DNA from: Nageia nagi
Taxonomy: Eukaryota > Pinophyta
NCBI GenBank assembly: GCA_050084985.1
Contig: JBITNC010000001.1
Location: forward strand, 36,952,001-37,016,000
Direction: 5' to 3'
DNA: 64,000 nt
In this document: positions 47,098 through 58,559 of the stretch, one piece after another
Position numbering within the stretch: the first letter of the stretch is position 1
How the letters are laid out: each line of letters opens with the position of its first letter
Position numbers and translations under genes: made by a program
Notes under the pieces: generated by a model
Told to the model about the DNA's origin: nothing
The model's database searches: none
The model's input: the letters and a program-made list of their open reading frames with translations, nothing else

Positions 47098-48605
47098 TTA
47101 TACCTTTTTAACTCTTCTAGTAACATTGATCATTCCTATGAATGTTGAATTTACATAACTCCAATTATGTGTTACTTGGTTCTCAAGTGGATGCAATGAG
47201 ATATTGTTAGCTTGATGATGAGGGAAAGAGTTTTGATAGATTCCTAAATTTTGATTTGGGATAGCCATAAGATTATCAACTTCCAATTTTTCATTGTCAA
47301 TCATGTCTTGACTCTTGTGTTATAATGTCCTACATTTATCCATATCATGACCCTTTTGATGATGGTAATGGAAAAAATCATTCTTATTATACCATATGCT
47401 TTCTTTAGCTTTAGGTTATTCTAGTATTATATTTGGTAAAATAATTACTTGATGATCAGATAGTTTCCTTATAATATCATAAAGGGATTCTATCATAGCT
47501 ATGAACTTTCTTTTGGGTTTAGAATCCTTTTTCTCATTTTATAGAGGATATGGTTCCACCACTTTAGTAATAGAAACTTTATTAGCTAGTAGAGGTTTAC
47601 CTATTTATTCTATTTGATTTTGTTTTTTTACATAATATTCCCATTTATTAGTTTTTATCTCACCTTATTGGACTTTAACCTTTTCAATTATGACAACCTA
47701 AAAAATGGCTTCTTCAAAGGTATTATGTTGTTGAATCAATAAGGTGCTAGCAATAGACCTTAAATAACTTTAACTAAACATCTTGAATAAATCCTCTTAA
47801 GGTAGAGTATAAGGCATGGTTATCAATATTACTCTCCATATTGAGATGAAATTAGTGACCAATTCATCTAGGAATTATTGTATTCTTGTAATATCAATGA
47901 TGGAAGTTTTATCTTTGATGTTGATCCTAAAATGTTCCAAGAAAAACTTTTCTAATTGAGCATTTGAACTAATGCTATATTATATTAACTCATTGTATCA
48001 ATACATTGATTTTTGAATAAGTTTCATGGGAAAAATACATAGCATCAATACATCATCATTAGCAATGACATAACTTGAATATTTGACTCATCTTAGATGT
48101 TCTTTGGGATCTTCCTTTCCTTTAAATGGTTTGATTTTAGGAATATCAAATTTAAAAGAAATCTCCTTTTTGGAGAAAGTTTGATGAATTGGCTCATTAC
48201 AAATTATTTCATACAATACCATTTTATTACCCTCCATACTCAATTATCTTTTAGTTTCTTTTACCCTTTTATGCAAATCATCCTTTTCCTCTAGTTAATT
48301 TTGAGGATACATAGGTTGTTCTTCATTCATATGATCCATTCTTTCTTCATATATTGGTAATGACTTGTATCTTTGTTTATAAGGTATCTTATCATCATAA
48401 TAAAATCCATCATATGGTGATAAGGGAGGTGGAGGTTGATGCAATGGTTGTAGAGGTAATTACGGTCTAGGAGGGTAGTATGGTTTCCCCTTATCTTTGG
48501 GTGGAGGTAAGTGATGTTTGTGAAGTTTATTTTTTCAATTTCTAAGTGAAACTTATTTTCTCTTAACCAAATAAGAATCTTTATATCTATACTCTTGATG
48601 ACCAC
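47098..48605 (-). pseudogene. gag: Gag of the giant element, broken
   Basis: From 48605: basic and Pro-rich N-terminal part (LHLPYHHMMDFIMMIRY in one frame, PLQPLHQPPPPLSPYDGFY in the other), then ICNEPIHQTFSKKEISF near 48190, KPFKGKEDPKEHLR near 48080-48125, then the ANDDVLMLCIFPMKL and ITMPYTLP blocks. A knuckle HYHHQKGHDMDKC lies near 47330-47375, and NQNLGIYQNSF follows. It is homologous to the plus-strand gag at 6970-9300, including a TGA in the codon after EHLR. The N-terminus may extend to about 48950. Confidence 0.82.
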
Positions 48606-49051
48606 ATGGTGATAAAGATCACACTTTGGATTGTCCTTTTCTATCTCTACCTAGCACTTAATCATATTCATGTTCATTTTAGGTATTTTTTTCTTATTAT
48701 AATGCATTACTAGTGATTTATTTTGATGTAAATTGAACATTGGATGTGCTTATAACTATGGTTGTTTAGTAAACCCAATGGGTTTTTTCTTTTTTTGTAC
48801 ATATTGATTATAAGGAGAAAACCCTTATCATTATTATTGTTGCATGTTATTTTGATGTGGATAATCTTTCCTATGTGTATAGGGGGGTATTTCTTACAAA
48901 TTAAAATTTTTTGGGTTGCACCTATCCTTTACATAACACTCTTAGGTGTTCCATAAATTGATAAAGGAGTTAGTGTATTTGATTTGAAAACATGAAAGGG
49001 ATTACCATATACTTTAAGTGATATCTTGACTTTGAGATTGAAGTAGCTTTA
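48606..49051 (-). other. Gag start or leader of the giant element, unresolved
   Basis: Short frames only. It connects the recognisable gag with the insertion point of the Sirevirus-like guest. No motif recognised. Confidence 0.35.
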
Positions 49052-49109
49052 TATATAGAGATACAATCATCAAATTCTTATATACAGAGATACAATCATC
49101 AAATTCTTA
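49052..49109. repeat. 29-bp tandem duplication at the truncated LTR edge
   Basis: 49052-49080 and 49081-49109 differ at one position. The second copy ends exactly where homology to the guest's LTR begins. Confidence 0.85.
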
Positions 49110-49705
49110 TGTTTTACTCACTGGCTCCAGTTATTTGATCACTCCTTGCTGACCTCATCATCTTTGGGACCTGGTTTCATTCAAAAATGTGAACGTTGTT
49201 CTCCGCATGACATCATCTTCATGCTTCCGAAATGCTCTACTCACTTTCTCTGGAACTTGATTTTTTCACAACTGAGCTTTTATCATTTCATTCCAGAATG
49301 CTTAATCTACTGACTTAAGCCTTTTTAATCACCCCTTGCTGACCTCATCATCTTTAGAACCTAGTTTCATTCAAAAATGTGAACATCATTCTTCCTGTGA
49401 CATCATCTCTTCCCTTCGGAATGTTTTACTCACTGGCACCGGCTATTTGATCGCTCCTTGCTAACCTCATCACTTTAGGGCTCTAGTTTTGGGTTAAGGC
49501 CCAAAATTGCTAACATCATCTCTTTCAAAATGCTTTATTTACTAACCCTAGCTTCTTAATTCCCCTTGCTGACCTCATCACTTCCAAGATATGGTCTTTA
49601 CTAAAACATGAGTATCTTATCCTCCTTGCTGACCTCATCACCTCCGAAACTTGGTCTTTACCAAAACCACGTGTTGACAACAATGATAATCACACATGCT
49701 CAACA
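49110..49705 (-). repeat. Truncated 3' LTR of the Sirevirus-like element
   Basis: 596 bp aligning without gaps to 55703-56298. About 1.38 kb corresponding to 54319-55702 is missing at the outer end. By eye I count about 67 differences, nearly all transitions. The unit CTTGCTGACCTCATCA recurs five times within it. Confidence 0.9.
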
Positions 49706-49912
49706 ATCTCCCCCTTTGGAATTGTTGGCAACACCACTTGATCAGACACCAGCATCGGGACTTTTCTCTCCCCCTTTGTCAATAATAACAAAGGGCATTT
49801 ACAGACTCCCCCTGAGTCCATACATGACATTCTCAGGAAATTAGTAGTATGCATACAAAAATAAGATACACAGAAGCAATGTAGGAAGGAAAAAATAAAC
49901 ACTCCTCCTGAG
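49706..49912 (-). other. Multiple polypurine tracts
   Basis: CCAAAGGGGGAGAT on minus abuts the 3' LTR (49706-49719). Further G-rich purine tracts lie at 49770-49785 (CAAAGGGGGAGAG), 49805-49816 (CAGGGGGAGTC) and near 49903 (CAGGAGGAGTG). Several tandem polypurine tracts before the 3' LTR are a known mark of Sireviruses. Confidence 0.8.
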
Positions 49913-49968
49913 AATGTGACATCTAGAACTAGCTAATGCTTGGGAAGGACAACAACTCCTAGCTTGTT

Positions 49969-51423
49969 TCAAAGATATTCGAAGACGTCTTTAGGCAAAG
50001 GCTTTGTAAAGATGTATGCTACTTGCTCTGTGGTTGGAACAAAATCCAACTGTACTTCTCCTTGTGCCACTCTTTCTTTTAGAAAGTGATATCTGATTGC
50101 AATATGCTTTGTTTGTGAGTGCATAATAGGATTTTTTGATATATTGATTACACTTGTGTTATCACAAAGAACTGATATGGGCTCGTTAATCTGTATACCA
50201 AAATCTTTTAGCATCTGCTTCATCCATAAAATCTATGTGCAGTAAGAAGTTGCTATATACTCTGCTTCTGCTGTAGATAAGGATACTGAGTCTTGCTTTT
50301 TACTGTGCCAACCAACAAGATTATTGCCCAAATAAAATGCTCCTCCACTAGTGCTCCTCCTATCATCCACACATCCTACCCAGTCTGCATCTGAAAAGGT
50401 AGTAAGTGTAAATTCCTTTCCTCTAAGATACCATAAACCATATTCTACTGTACCTTTGAGATATCTGAATATTCTCTTTACTGTAGTAACATGTGTTTCT
50501 TTGGGATTTGCTTGAAATCGAGCAACCATACATACTGCTTGAAGAATATCTAGTCTAGTAGCTATCAAATATAATAAACTTCCAATCATTGACTTGTATT
50601 GTGTTTGATCTACTATTGGTGCTTTATCATCCTTGCTTAATTTGCAGCCTGTTGTCATAGGGGTGCTCACAAGTTTATAGTCTTCCATGGTAAACTTCTT
50701 CAGCATCTCCTTAACATACTTGGTTTGAGAAATGAACATGCCATTCTTTAACTGATTGATTTGTAAGCTGAGAAAAAATGCAAGCTCACCTATCATAGAC
50801 ATCTCGAATTCTATTTGCATGTTGTCAGCAAGATTTTTACATAGCTCATTCTTGCTTCCTCCATAAATTATATCATCTACATAGACAACAACAATTAGCT
50901 GATTTTCCTTTTCTGATTTAATGTATAAATTGCTATCCACCATTCCTTTTCTAAAGCCTTGCTACTGAAGATATGTATCAAGTCTAGAGTACCATGCTTG
51001 AGGTGCCTATTTTAAACCATACAGAGCCTTCTTTAGTTTGCATACCAGATTAGGATTCTCTCCCAATTGGAAACCATTTGGCTATTCAATATAGACTTCT
51101 TCCTTAATTTTTCCATTTAGAAAGGCTAATTTTACATCCATTTGATAAACTTTAAAGTCTTTATACACTACAAAAGCTAAAAACATGTGAATAGCTTCTA
51201 ATCTGGCCACGGGTGCAAAAGTTTCTTCAAAATCAATTCCTTCAACTTGAGCATATCCCTTGTAGACAAGTCTAGCTTTATTTTGAACCACTATCCCATC
51301 TTCATTCAACTTATTACGAAAAATCCACTTTGTGCCAATCACATTTTTGTTGGCTGGTCTAGGAATGAGTTCCCATGTTTCATTCTTTTCAATTTGAGTG
51401 AGTTCTTCCTCCATTGCTTTCAT
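49969..51423 (-). pseudogene. Sirevirus-like RT and RNase H
   Basis: One frame runs from [18 protein letters not shown] through [58 protein letters not shown]-stop-APQAWY and the catalytic YVDD (50872-50883). RNase H follows with FSDADWVGCVDDRRSTS and LSTAEAEYIA, ending with DNTSVINISKNP, HIAIRYHFLKE and YIFTKPL. The only breaks in this stretch are four TAG codons (51082, 51007, 50962, 50233), each where Gln is expected. There is no frameshift. RT and RNase H residues are otherwise intact. Confidence 0.95.
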
Positions 51424-51669
51424 CCAGCTTTCATCTTGGCTAGCTTCTGAGACATTTTTAGGCTCTATATTGGATAGGAGAGAATAGGTGCATGAAACCC
51501 CTCTACAAGTTTGGATGCCTGTATGAAACTCATCAATGATTTGCTCTTGTGGATGATCCTTGTGCCATCTATTTGGTGGAGTTTTTGAATTTTCATCTTC
51601 TTTTGACTCATTTTCTGAAACACTATTTGGGTTACTTGGTGAATTTGAATCTTCTGGTTTCTTTACTTA

Positions 51670-52752
51670 TGATTGTTGTACAGGAGGCTTAGATTTATTT
51701 TTATTCTTTTTATCTTCTTCAATTGAATCTTGATAGGTAGGAAGATCATCATCATCATTTCTCTTGGGAATATCTCTTTGCTCATCAACACGAACATCAA
51801 CACTATCAATGGTTGTTTTTGTCCTTTTATTGTAACACTTGTATGCTTTGCTCTTCGAAGAGTAACCAAGAAAGATACCTTCATCAGATCTATCCTCAAA
51901 CTTTCCTAAATTTTCTTCTATTCTCTTGATATAGCATTTACTGCCAAATATCTTGAAGTGCCTCACTGTAGCTCTTCTTCCAAACCATAATTCATATGGT
52001 TTTCTATCCTCATGTGGTCGCATCATACATCTATTTTGAATATGCACTGCAGTATGCACTGCTTCTTTCCAGAACCTATCAACAACCTTGCTTTCTATCA
52101 GCATGGTTTGAGCCATTTCTTGTACTGCTCTATTTTTTCTTTCAACTACTCCATTTTGTTGTGGAGTTCTTGCTACAGAGAATTGTCTTTTAATTTTGTG
52201 TTGAATGCAAAACTTAGAAAACTCATCAGAAGTGAACTCACCTCCTCTGTCTGAGTGAAGACATTTAATTCTCCTCTCTACCTAATTTTCTACTTGATTT
52301 TTAAATGCTTTGAACATTTCAAAAGCTTCAGATTTATGTTTCAAAAATTGCACCCAAGTCATTCTTGAATAATCATCTATGAATAGAATAAAATACTTAT
52401 CTCCATTGACACTTTGTGTTCTCATTGGTCCGCATAGGTCGGTGTGTATGATTTCCAATGGTCTACTTGTGTGATATTCTTTCACTTTGAACTTTGCCTG
52501 AGTTTGCTTTCCCCTTTGGAATGAATCACAAATATCATTTGCTGGTTTGCTGATACTGGGCATATCTCTTACTGCTCTTTTTGAGTAAATGTTCATCAAG
52601 TTTTTAAAATAGATGTGTCCCAATCTCTTATGCCATAGCCAATCATCACTCTCCTTGCCTAGAAGACATGATCCCTCTAAAATATCTGATAAGGTGTATA
52701 AATTACCATAGGTTCTTGTACCAACTACTACAAGTCTACCACTATTTGCCCT
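51670..52752 (-). pseudogene. Sirevirus-like integrase
   Basis: The same frame as the RT carries the zinc site (WLWHKRLGH, then ICDSFQRGK where the second Cys pair is damaged), the core TDLCGPM (first Asp), CLHSDRGGEF (second Asp), QQNGVVERKNR (Glu), and the C-terminal KPYELWFGRR, FKIFGSKCYIK and GIFLGYSSKSKAYKCYN. All three core catalytic residues are present. Stops: TAG at 52282-52284 (Gln expected) and TAA at 51667-51669 in the variable linker. Confidence 0.95.
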
Positions 52753-53033
52753 TCAGATCTCACAGCCATGCTTTTTGAAAATTACATCATGTCCTTTATC
52801 ACATATTTGACTGATGCTCAACAAATTATGCTTCAATCCCACAACAAATAATACCTCTTTGGATCTGATGTTGCCATCATTTATTTTGACTGTCCCTTTG
52901 CCGATAATCTGTTTGCCATCATTATTTCCAAATCTTACTGACCCACCTTCATATTCCTGTAGTTTTTGAAATTTCTTCTTGTCACCTATCATGTGACTTG
53001 AGCATCTGCTATCTAATATCCATGGTGATGGTT
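52753..53033 (-). pseudogene. Sirevirus-like protease, catalytic Gly replaced
   Basis: The active site reads WILDSRCSSHM in place of the family's L-D-S-G-C-S-x-H-M, near 52990-53025. Gly to Arg (GGA to AGA) abolishes the D-S-G turn. Downstream NDGKQIIGKGTVKI and FVVGLKHNLLSISQICD match copia proteases. The run ends with TGA at 52753-52755 where Arg is expected (CEI-R-R). Confidence 0.9.
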
Positions 53034-54176
53034 TGTATTGAGCTTTTAATGCTATTTGAATGATTAAAGACTCTTTATCCTCTCTGAGTTTCTCCTTTTC
53101 TTTCCAGACTTGTTTTACTTTTATTTTAGCTTCTTATTTTTTATTATATTTTTCTTCTTCCTGTGGATGACTGCTCTGAAACTGTTTATTCTATCTTATG
53201 GAAGGAAATTGTCTTGGTGGAAAGAACCTCATGCCATGATTATTTTTGCAGAATCTAGCAATGTGTCCATACTCATGACAGTTGTAACACTCAACTGGAT
53301 ACTCCATTAGTGGGCCGAATGCATTCCTAGTAACAAAGGTTCTTAGAGTGATATTATACTTACATTCAGAAATTTTATGTCCATACGCATTGTATTTGAA
53401 ATAGTATCCATTGAAGGGATACTTCTTGGTCCTGCATAGGGTCTTCTTCTAGAATGCACTTGAGTGAAGCCATCATCCTCCATTCCTGAGCTATCTTCCT
53501 TCTTTTTGGTTTCTTTTATGTTTTCCCTTTTTATCTTTCTAACAAAATTTGCTTTTGCTTCATCAGATTGTTCCTCATCGTTAGAATCTATTTTGGCTTT
53601 GGTACTGTTATTAGCTTTAAACACTGCTTCCTTTTTTGAATGTTTTGCTTTTTTGATCCTCATTTCATAAGCAGTCAGCGATCCATGCATTTCATCCATG
53701 CTGAAAGTTTTCAAATTTTTTGCTTCTTCAATAGCAGACACCTTTGAATCAAAGTGAGATGTGAGAGATCACAGTACCTTTTTCACAATGACATGATCTT
53801 CAATTTCTTCCCCAAGACCTCTGATTGCATTAGTAATTTCATTTCCTCTCAACATGTATGCTTCGATGGTTTCATCTTCATTCATCTTTAGAACTTCGAA
53901 TTGAGCTCTATGAGTTTGGAGTTTTGCTTCCTTGACTTTATCATCTCCTTCGTGAATGCTCTTCAACTTATTCCATATTTCTTTTGCAGATTTGCATGCC
54001 ATAACTTTCACTAGTTCATTGTCCATAAGACCACACATTAGGGCATTTCTTGCTTTTGCATCACATTCAAATGCCTTTCTTTCTACTTCATCTGATGGAC
54101 CTATAGGGGGAGGAGTGTAACCCCTTTTAACAGCATCCCAAGTACCAAAACCCAATGCACTGAGATAAGTCTTCAT
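53034..54176 (-). pseudogene. gag: Sirevirus-like gag
   Basis: Runs 54176-53769 and 53741-53343 share one frame, broken by a TGA at 53769-53771 where the block KVL-R-SL expects Arg. The first part is the UBN2 domain (WDAVKRGYTPPP, ALMCGLMDNELVKVMACKS, WNKLKSIHEGDD, FEVLKMNEDETIEAY). The second ends in a basic linker. A frame change near 53395 leads to two knuckles. The first has lost Cys residues (YFKYNAYGHKISEC). The second, CYNCHEYGHIARFC (53248-53289), is intact. The first Met may be internal, because an ATG upstream is not evident. Confidence 0.92.
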
Positions 54177-54304
54177 TCAAATTTTCTAGAAAGCATAATT
54201 GGTTCCATCAAAGAGAGGTGCCTTGTTAGATGAGAAACCTTCTTTGCTTGCCATAGTGCCACTACCAGGATCTCCTTAGCTGTTATAGCCTAAGTAGGAA
54301 CCTT

Positions 54305-54316
54305 GCTTTGATGCCA
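54305..54316 (-). other. Primer binding site, tRNA-iMet type
   Basis: TGGCATCAAAGC on minus, two bases after the 5' LTR, matching the initiator tRNA-Met complement TGGTATCAGAGC at 10 of 12 positions. It fixes the inner end of the 5' LTR at 54319. Confidence 0.85.
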
Positions 54317-54318
54317 AT

Positions 54319-56298
54319 TGTTGGACTTCGAGTGACACTAAGAGGGGGGTGAATCAGTGTATAAAAAATTAATCAATTTAAGCTTCTTAAATAATGATAG
54401 ATTAAAAGCCAAAGAAAATTGATCAAGCACACCAAGTACATCACACAACACCAGATATAACGAGGTTCACCAGATTGGCTACATCCTCAAAAATGACTGC
54501 TTGGACTCCAATCCAAATCCAGTCATTAGAGAAAGCTTACAGATTCACAGCACCAATTGTGAAGGATAGCACCAACTACCACTTTAAGAATAGCAACACC
54601 TACTGCTTGGAGCACAACTCCAACTCTCAAGCACCCACTTGATACAACATTCAAAAAGGAGGAAAGAATACAGTTCTAGAAGACCCTCAATGGTCTAGCT
54701 CTAATGCTCATTATTTGATCTTTGTACACAGCTCTAAAGTAAAATAGTTAAACAATCACTATCCTCTCTACATATTCATTTACTCACTTCACATGCTCCT
54801 GATACTCCCCTCTTCCATGCTTTTTCCTCTCCAACCATGCTCTTGCCTCATCTCCCCACCCTTCTCAACTCGCTCGTTTTCACTATATCTCGGATCAACT
54901 CTCCACATCCATGTTACACATCAAGAAAACCCCCACCTCAACGTTCCCATCATAACACGTTCTCAAAAACAAACTAAAAAGGAATCTTTATTTGTAACTG
55001 CTCCTGCACAAAGAGAGTTCACTATCTGAGACTGCAACTATTGTAACTGACGAATGCTCCTATTGCTCAAATAGAGTTATTCAGACATGTATAGCTCTTT
55101 CTCCACTGATTCCAAAGATTTTACAGTATCTAATTATTTAGTTCTAGAGTCTCTTTCTATAGCCTAGAGATTGACTAGCTAACTAGATGTTTATTGCATT
55201 CACCATGATGTCATCATCTCTGGACTCTAGAAGAGAGTTCCAAGGTATCTGTGTGGCCTACTAGCTTAACGGATGTTTATTGTATTCACCATGACATCAT
55301 CATCTCTAGACTCCAGAAGAGAGTTCCAAGATATCTACATGGCCTTCCATACTTTTCAACACCAACTGCTAATGTCATCTTCTCTAGACTTTGGAAGTAG
55401 AGTAAAATGCTTCCCATAATGTCCACACCATGATGTCATCATCTCTGGACTCCAGAAGAGAGTTCCAAGGTATCTACGTGGCCTTCCAGACTTTTCAACA
55501 CCAACTACTAACGTCATCTTCTCCAAACTCTAGAAGTAGAGTAAAATGCTTCCCGTAATGTCCATGCTGATGTCATTTCTAGAAAAAAGAAACTTAAAGA
55601 TGTGAGCTAACTTCTCACTATCCTTGTCACTTCTGAGATATTCTATTTACTTGCTCTGGCTATTTTATCTCTCTTTGCTATTCTCATCTCTACATGTCAG
55701 AATGTTTTACTCATTAGCTCTGGTTATTTGATCACTCCTTGCTAACCTCATCATCTCTAGGACCTAGTTTCATTCAAAAATGTGAACGTTGTTCTCCCTA
55801 TGATGTCATCTTCATGTTTCTGGAATGCTCTACTCACTTTCTCCAGAACTTAATTTTTTCACAACTGAGCTTTTATCATTTCATTTTGGAACACTTAATC
55901 TACTGACTCTAGCCTTTTTAATCACCCCTTGCTGACCTCATCATCTCCAGAACTCGATTTCATTCAAAAATGTGAACATCATTCTTCCTATGATGTCATC
56001 TCTTCCCTCTGGAATGTTTTACTCACTGGCACTGGCTATTTGATCGCTCCTTGTTGACCTCATCACTTTAGGGCTCCAATTTTGGGTTAAGGCCTGAAAT
56101 CGCTAATGTCATCTCTTCTGGAATGCTTTATTTACTGACCTCAGCTTCTTAATTCCCCTTGCTAACCTCATCACTTCCGGGATCTGATCTTTACTAAAAT
56201 GTGACTATCTTATCCTCCTTACTGACCTCATCACCTCTGAAACCCGGTCTTTACCAAAACCACATGTTGACAACAATGACAATCACACATGCTCAACA
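54319..56298 (-). repeat. 5' LTR of the Sirevirus-like element
   Basis: 1980 bp starting TGTTGAGCATG and ending CGAAGTCCAACA on minus. The outer 596 bp match the truncated 3' LTR. It contains strong internal tandem repeats (55170-55575) and five degenerate units built on GGAATG..TTTACTCACTG..CTTGCTGACCTCATCA between about 55690 and 56270. Confidence 0.9.
55170..55575 (-). repeat. Nested tandem repeats in the LTR
   Basis: Two copies of a unit of about 88 bp (around GATGTTTATTG-ATTCACCATGA, 55185 and 55267) are followed by two copies of a unit of about 166 bp beginning CACCATGA-GTCATCATC. All share the core CATCATCTCT-GACTC-AGAAGAGAG. Confidence 0.8.
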
Positions 56299-56303
56299 CT
56301 TAT

Positions 56304-58559
56304 ATTTTCTTAGATATTATAGGATTATAATAGTCCCTTCTTAAATATGATTTAACTAAATGTCCATATGGTAGGTAGAGTATGATATTATTATACTTTA
56401 GTTTATAGGTACCTCTTTGAAACATATTGTCAGCCAAATGGGCTTATGAGAGAGGAATGTTCCCTTATTCATTACCTTTCATGTTGTTGATTTCTTTTTT
56501 ATCTTCCCTTAAATATTTTAAATCTAGAGACAGAATATGGGCATGTAAAGAATGAAGAATTATTAGTTGTGTTAAACTTTTTTTGAATGTATTTAAATCA
56601 TTGTCAATAGGATATGAGTAAACTTCAATATTTATTCTTTGAGGAGTTTTTCTTCTCGAACAATTCCTACTTGACCTATGACTTTCTCTTTCCTTTAGAT
56701 AGTATTCATCGTATGGTCCTTATTCATAACAAGCTCTTTCAAAATGAGTATGAAACATTTTCTCTTTTTTTTATTTCAATTTTTATAGTTTTTTAAAAAA
56801 CTAATAGAATGCAAGCATCGATCACAACAACTCTATTTTTATCTTTTGAGTTTATTTTACAAGAAAATAATTGAATGTGCAAACAACCTACATGAATACT
56901 TAACTTTTCAATGTGATTATATTTTCTATATTTTTGGTATATTTAGATAATATTTTAATATGAGTGATGTGAATTGTATGTTTTAATATTTTTAGTTTTC
57001 TTAGATTATTTTATCTAGTAAAGTGTTTAATCAAGGTAGGCTAGTAATCCTACCAGGCTATCTAATGCTAAGTAATGAATTGGTACTTAAAGTGGCCCCC
57101 TTAGTTAAATGGGGTTCAAGGAATACTATTGAGAACTACCCTTATGATTAAATCCAAGTACAACCCCCTTTTTATAGTCATTCGATGAAAAGTAATGAAT
57201 TCTAACCTATGAACCTGATATTCATCTTCAGGTTTTATATGTAAGGCTCATTATATTTTGTTAGTAGGAATATAAGAGAGTGAGAATCAATGTTTGTTAA
57301 TCACCTCCAACTCATTGATGTTCATTTTACCAAGCCTTATGAATATGCATTTAACTAAAATAAAATGCTCATGGATGTAAATTCTAACCCTCCCAAACAT
57401 ACATGTCCATTGATCAAACTTTTTATGTGATTCAAATAGTATTTTAATTAGTATATATATTTATCTAGATAACCTATAATATTTATTGCATTTTATGAGC
57501 TTCATTAACCCTTCCAATAATGGAAGTATTTAAGTATGGTTTATTTTCTCTCCTTACGATTCACAATCACCTTTGACCACCTTATGGTGTGGTAAGGGCA
57601 AACAAGGAGCCTTTAATGTGAGTAAATTTTACTTTAATGTAAATTATTTTCCCCTCATTATGAATCATAATCACCTTCAAGTACCTTATTATGTGGTAAG
57701 GGAAAACAAGTAAAGATGTTAATGTGTAAGTTTTTTTCTCTCTTTATGATTCACAATCCTTTGACAAACTTTTGAATTGGTAAGGTAGACATGTAACAAG
57801 TTTTTAATGTGTGAATGTAACCACCATATTCATTAACCAATTTAATGCATCCTAATCTACCTTAAAACCTATTCATTCACCTTAAGTTTATTCTCAATTT
57901 AGTGATAGTTAATTACCCCTTCCAAGTATGGAAGTAACTTAGTGTAGATTCATTCACCAAATTAATGTAATAATAGGAAAAAAGAAAATATTTATTTACC
58001 CTTTTCCTATCCAATCCATTTTGATCACCTCATATTGCTTTTCAACATAAAGAGAGAGCATAAGTGAATGAGATAGAAAAATTATTATGTGAAGTGTTTT
58101 GCTTTCTATGATCCCTACCTAAAAAATAAGTAAAAGAAACTTAAAAAACTAAACAACAAGAATATCAAAGTAATGCATTTTATCATTAATATTAACTACC
58201 CTTTCCTACATGTATTCTGAGGAAAGCAATCACAAACAAGTGGTTCATTCCCATTTTTCATATTTAATTCCTACATGCACTTGCTTATATTGATGATTGA
58301 ATTAAAAATTTCACCTCTATCTTTAATCCTTATCATTTAAACCCAATCATAGGCATACTAATTTGATCATTAGTGTTCAATACCAAATTGCTGGTGATTC
58401 TATAACTTGAACCTAGAAAATATAGAACAAACAAAACATAATCAAACTCAAAACCATAAGATACAAATTAAATAAATAATCATAAAAAACCTATAAAATA
58501 TTTTGCATTTTATCATTGATATTATCTACATGTGAGAGGTCCTCCTTCTAGCACTAGAA
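56304..58559 (-). other. Leader of the giant element, with tandem repeats
   Basis: This 2.26-kb stretch lies between the 5' LTR and the guest insertion. No coding frame is recognised. Three diverged copies of a unit of about 90-100 bp occur at 57541-57810, built on TATGATTCACAATCACC and TGGTAAGG. The expected primer site next to the LTR reads TAGTGCTAGAAGGAGG on minus. It may be a decayed TGG-starting site, but I cannot name the tRNA. Confidence 0.5.
57541..57810. repeat. Three diverged tandem units in the leader
   Basis: Starts near 57541, 57644 and 57728. Each has a CTCTC/CCCTC run, a GATTCACAATC-type block, ACCTT-type sequence, TGGTAAGG and TTTAATGTG. Confidence 0.65.

Larger units (their letters stand above)
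49110..56298 (-). mobile_element. Sirevirus-like Ty1/copia element with truncated 3' LTR
   Basis: A full 5' LTR of 1980 bp (54319-56298), primer site, gag, protease, integrase, RT, RNase H, several polypurine tracts and 596 bp of the 3' LTR (49110-49705) are present on the minus strand. Long LTRs, gag with two knuckles, W-x-L-D-S-x-C-S-x-H-M in the protease and multiple polypurine tracts before the 3' LTR point to the Sirevirus branch. CTTAT occurs at both edges (49106-49110, 56299-56303). It lies between the gag start and the leader of the giant element. Confidence 0.9.

Noticed and set aside
54793-55029. 78-codon plus-strand frame in the Sirevirus-like LTR
   Set aside because: It lies in the LTR opposite to the element's polarity, with no family similarity. 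It is a chance frame in a C/T-rich segment.
55703-56298. 596 bp as the complete LTR length of the Sirevirus-like element
   Set aside because: No primer site lies next to 55703, whereas a good tRNA-iMet site lies two bases from 54319. The left LTR is therefore truncated rather than the right one extended.
58540-58559. Named tRNA primer site for the giant element
   Set aside because: TAGTGCTAGAAGGAGG is in the right place, but it lacks the TGG start and I cannot match it securely to a tRNA.
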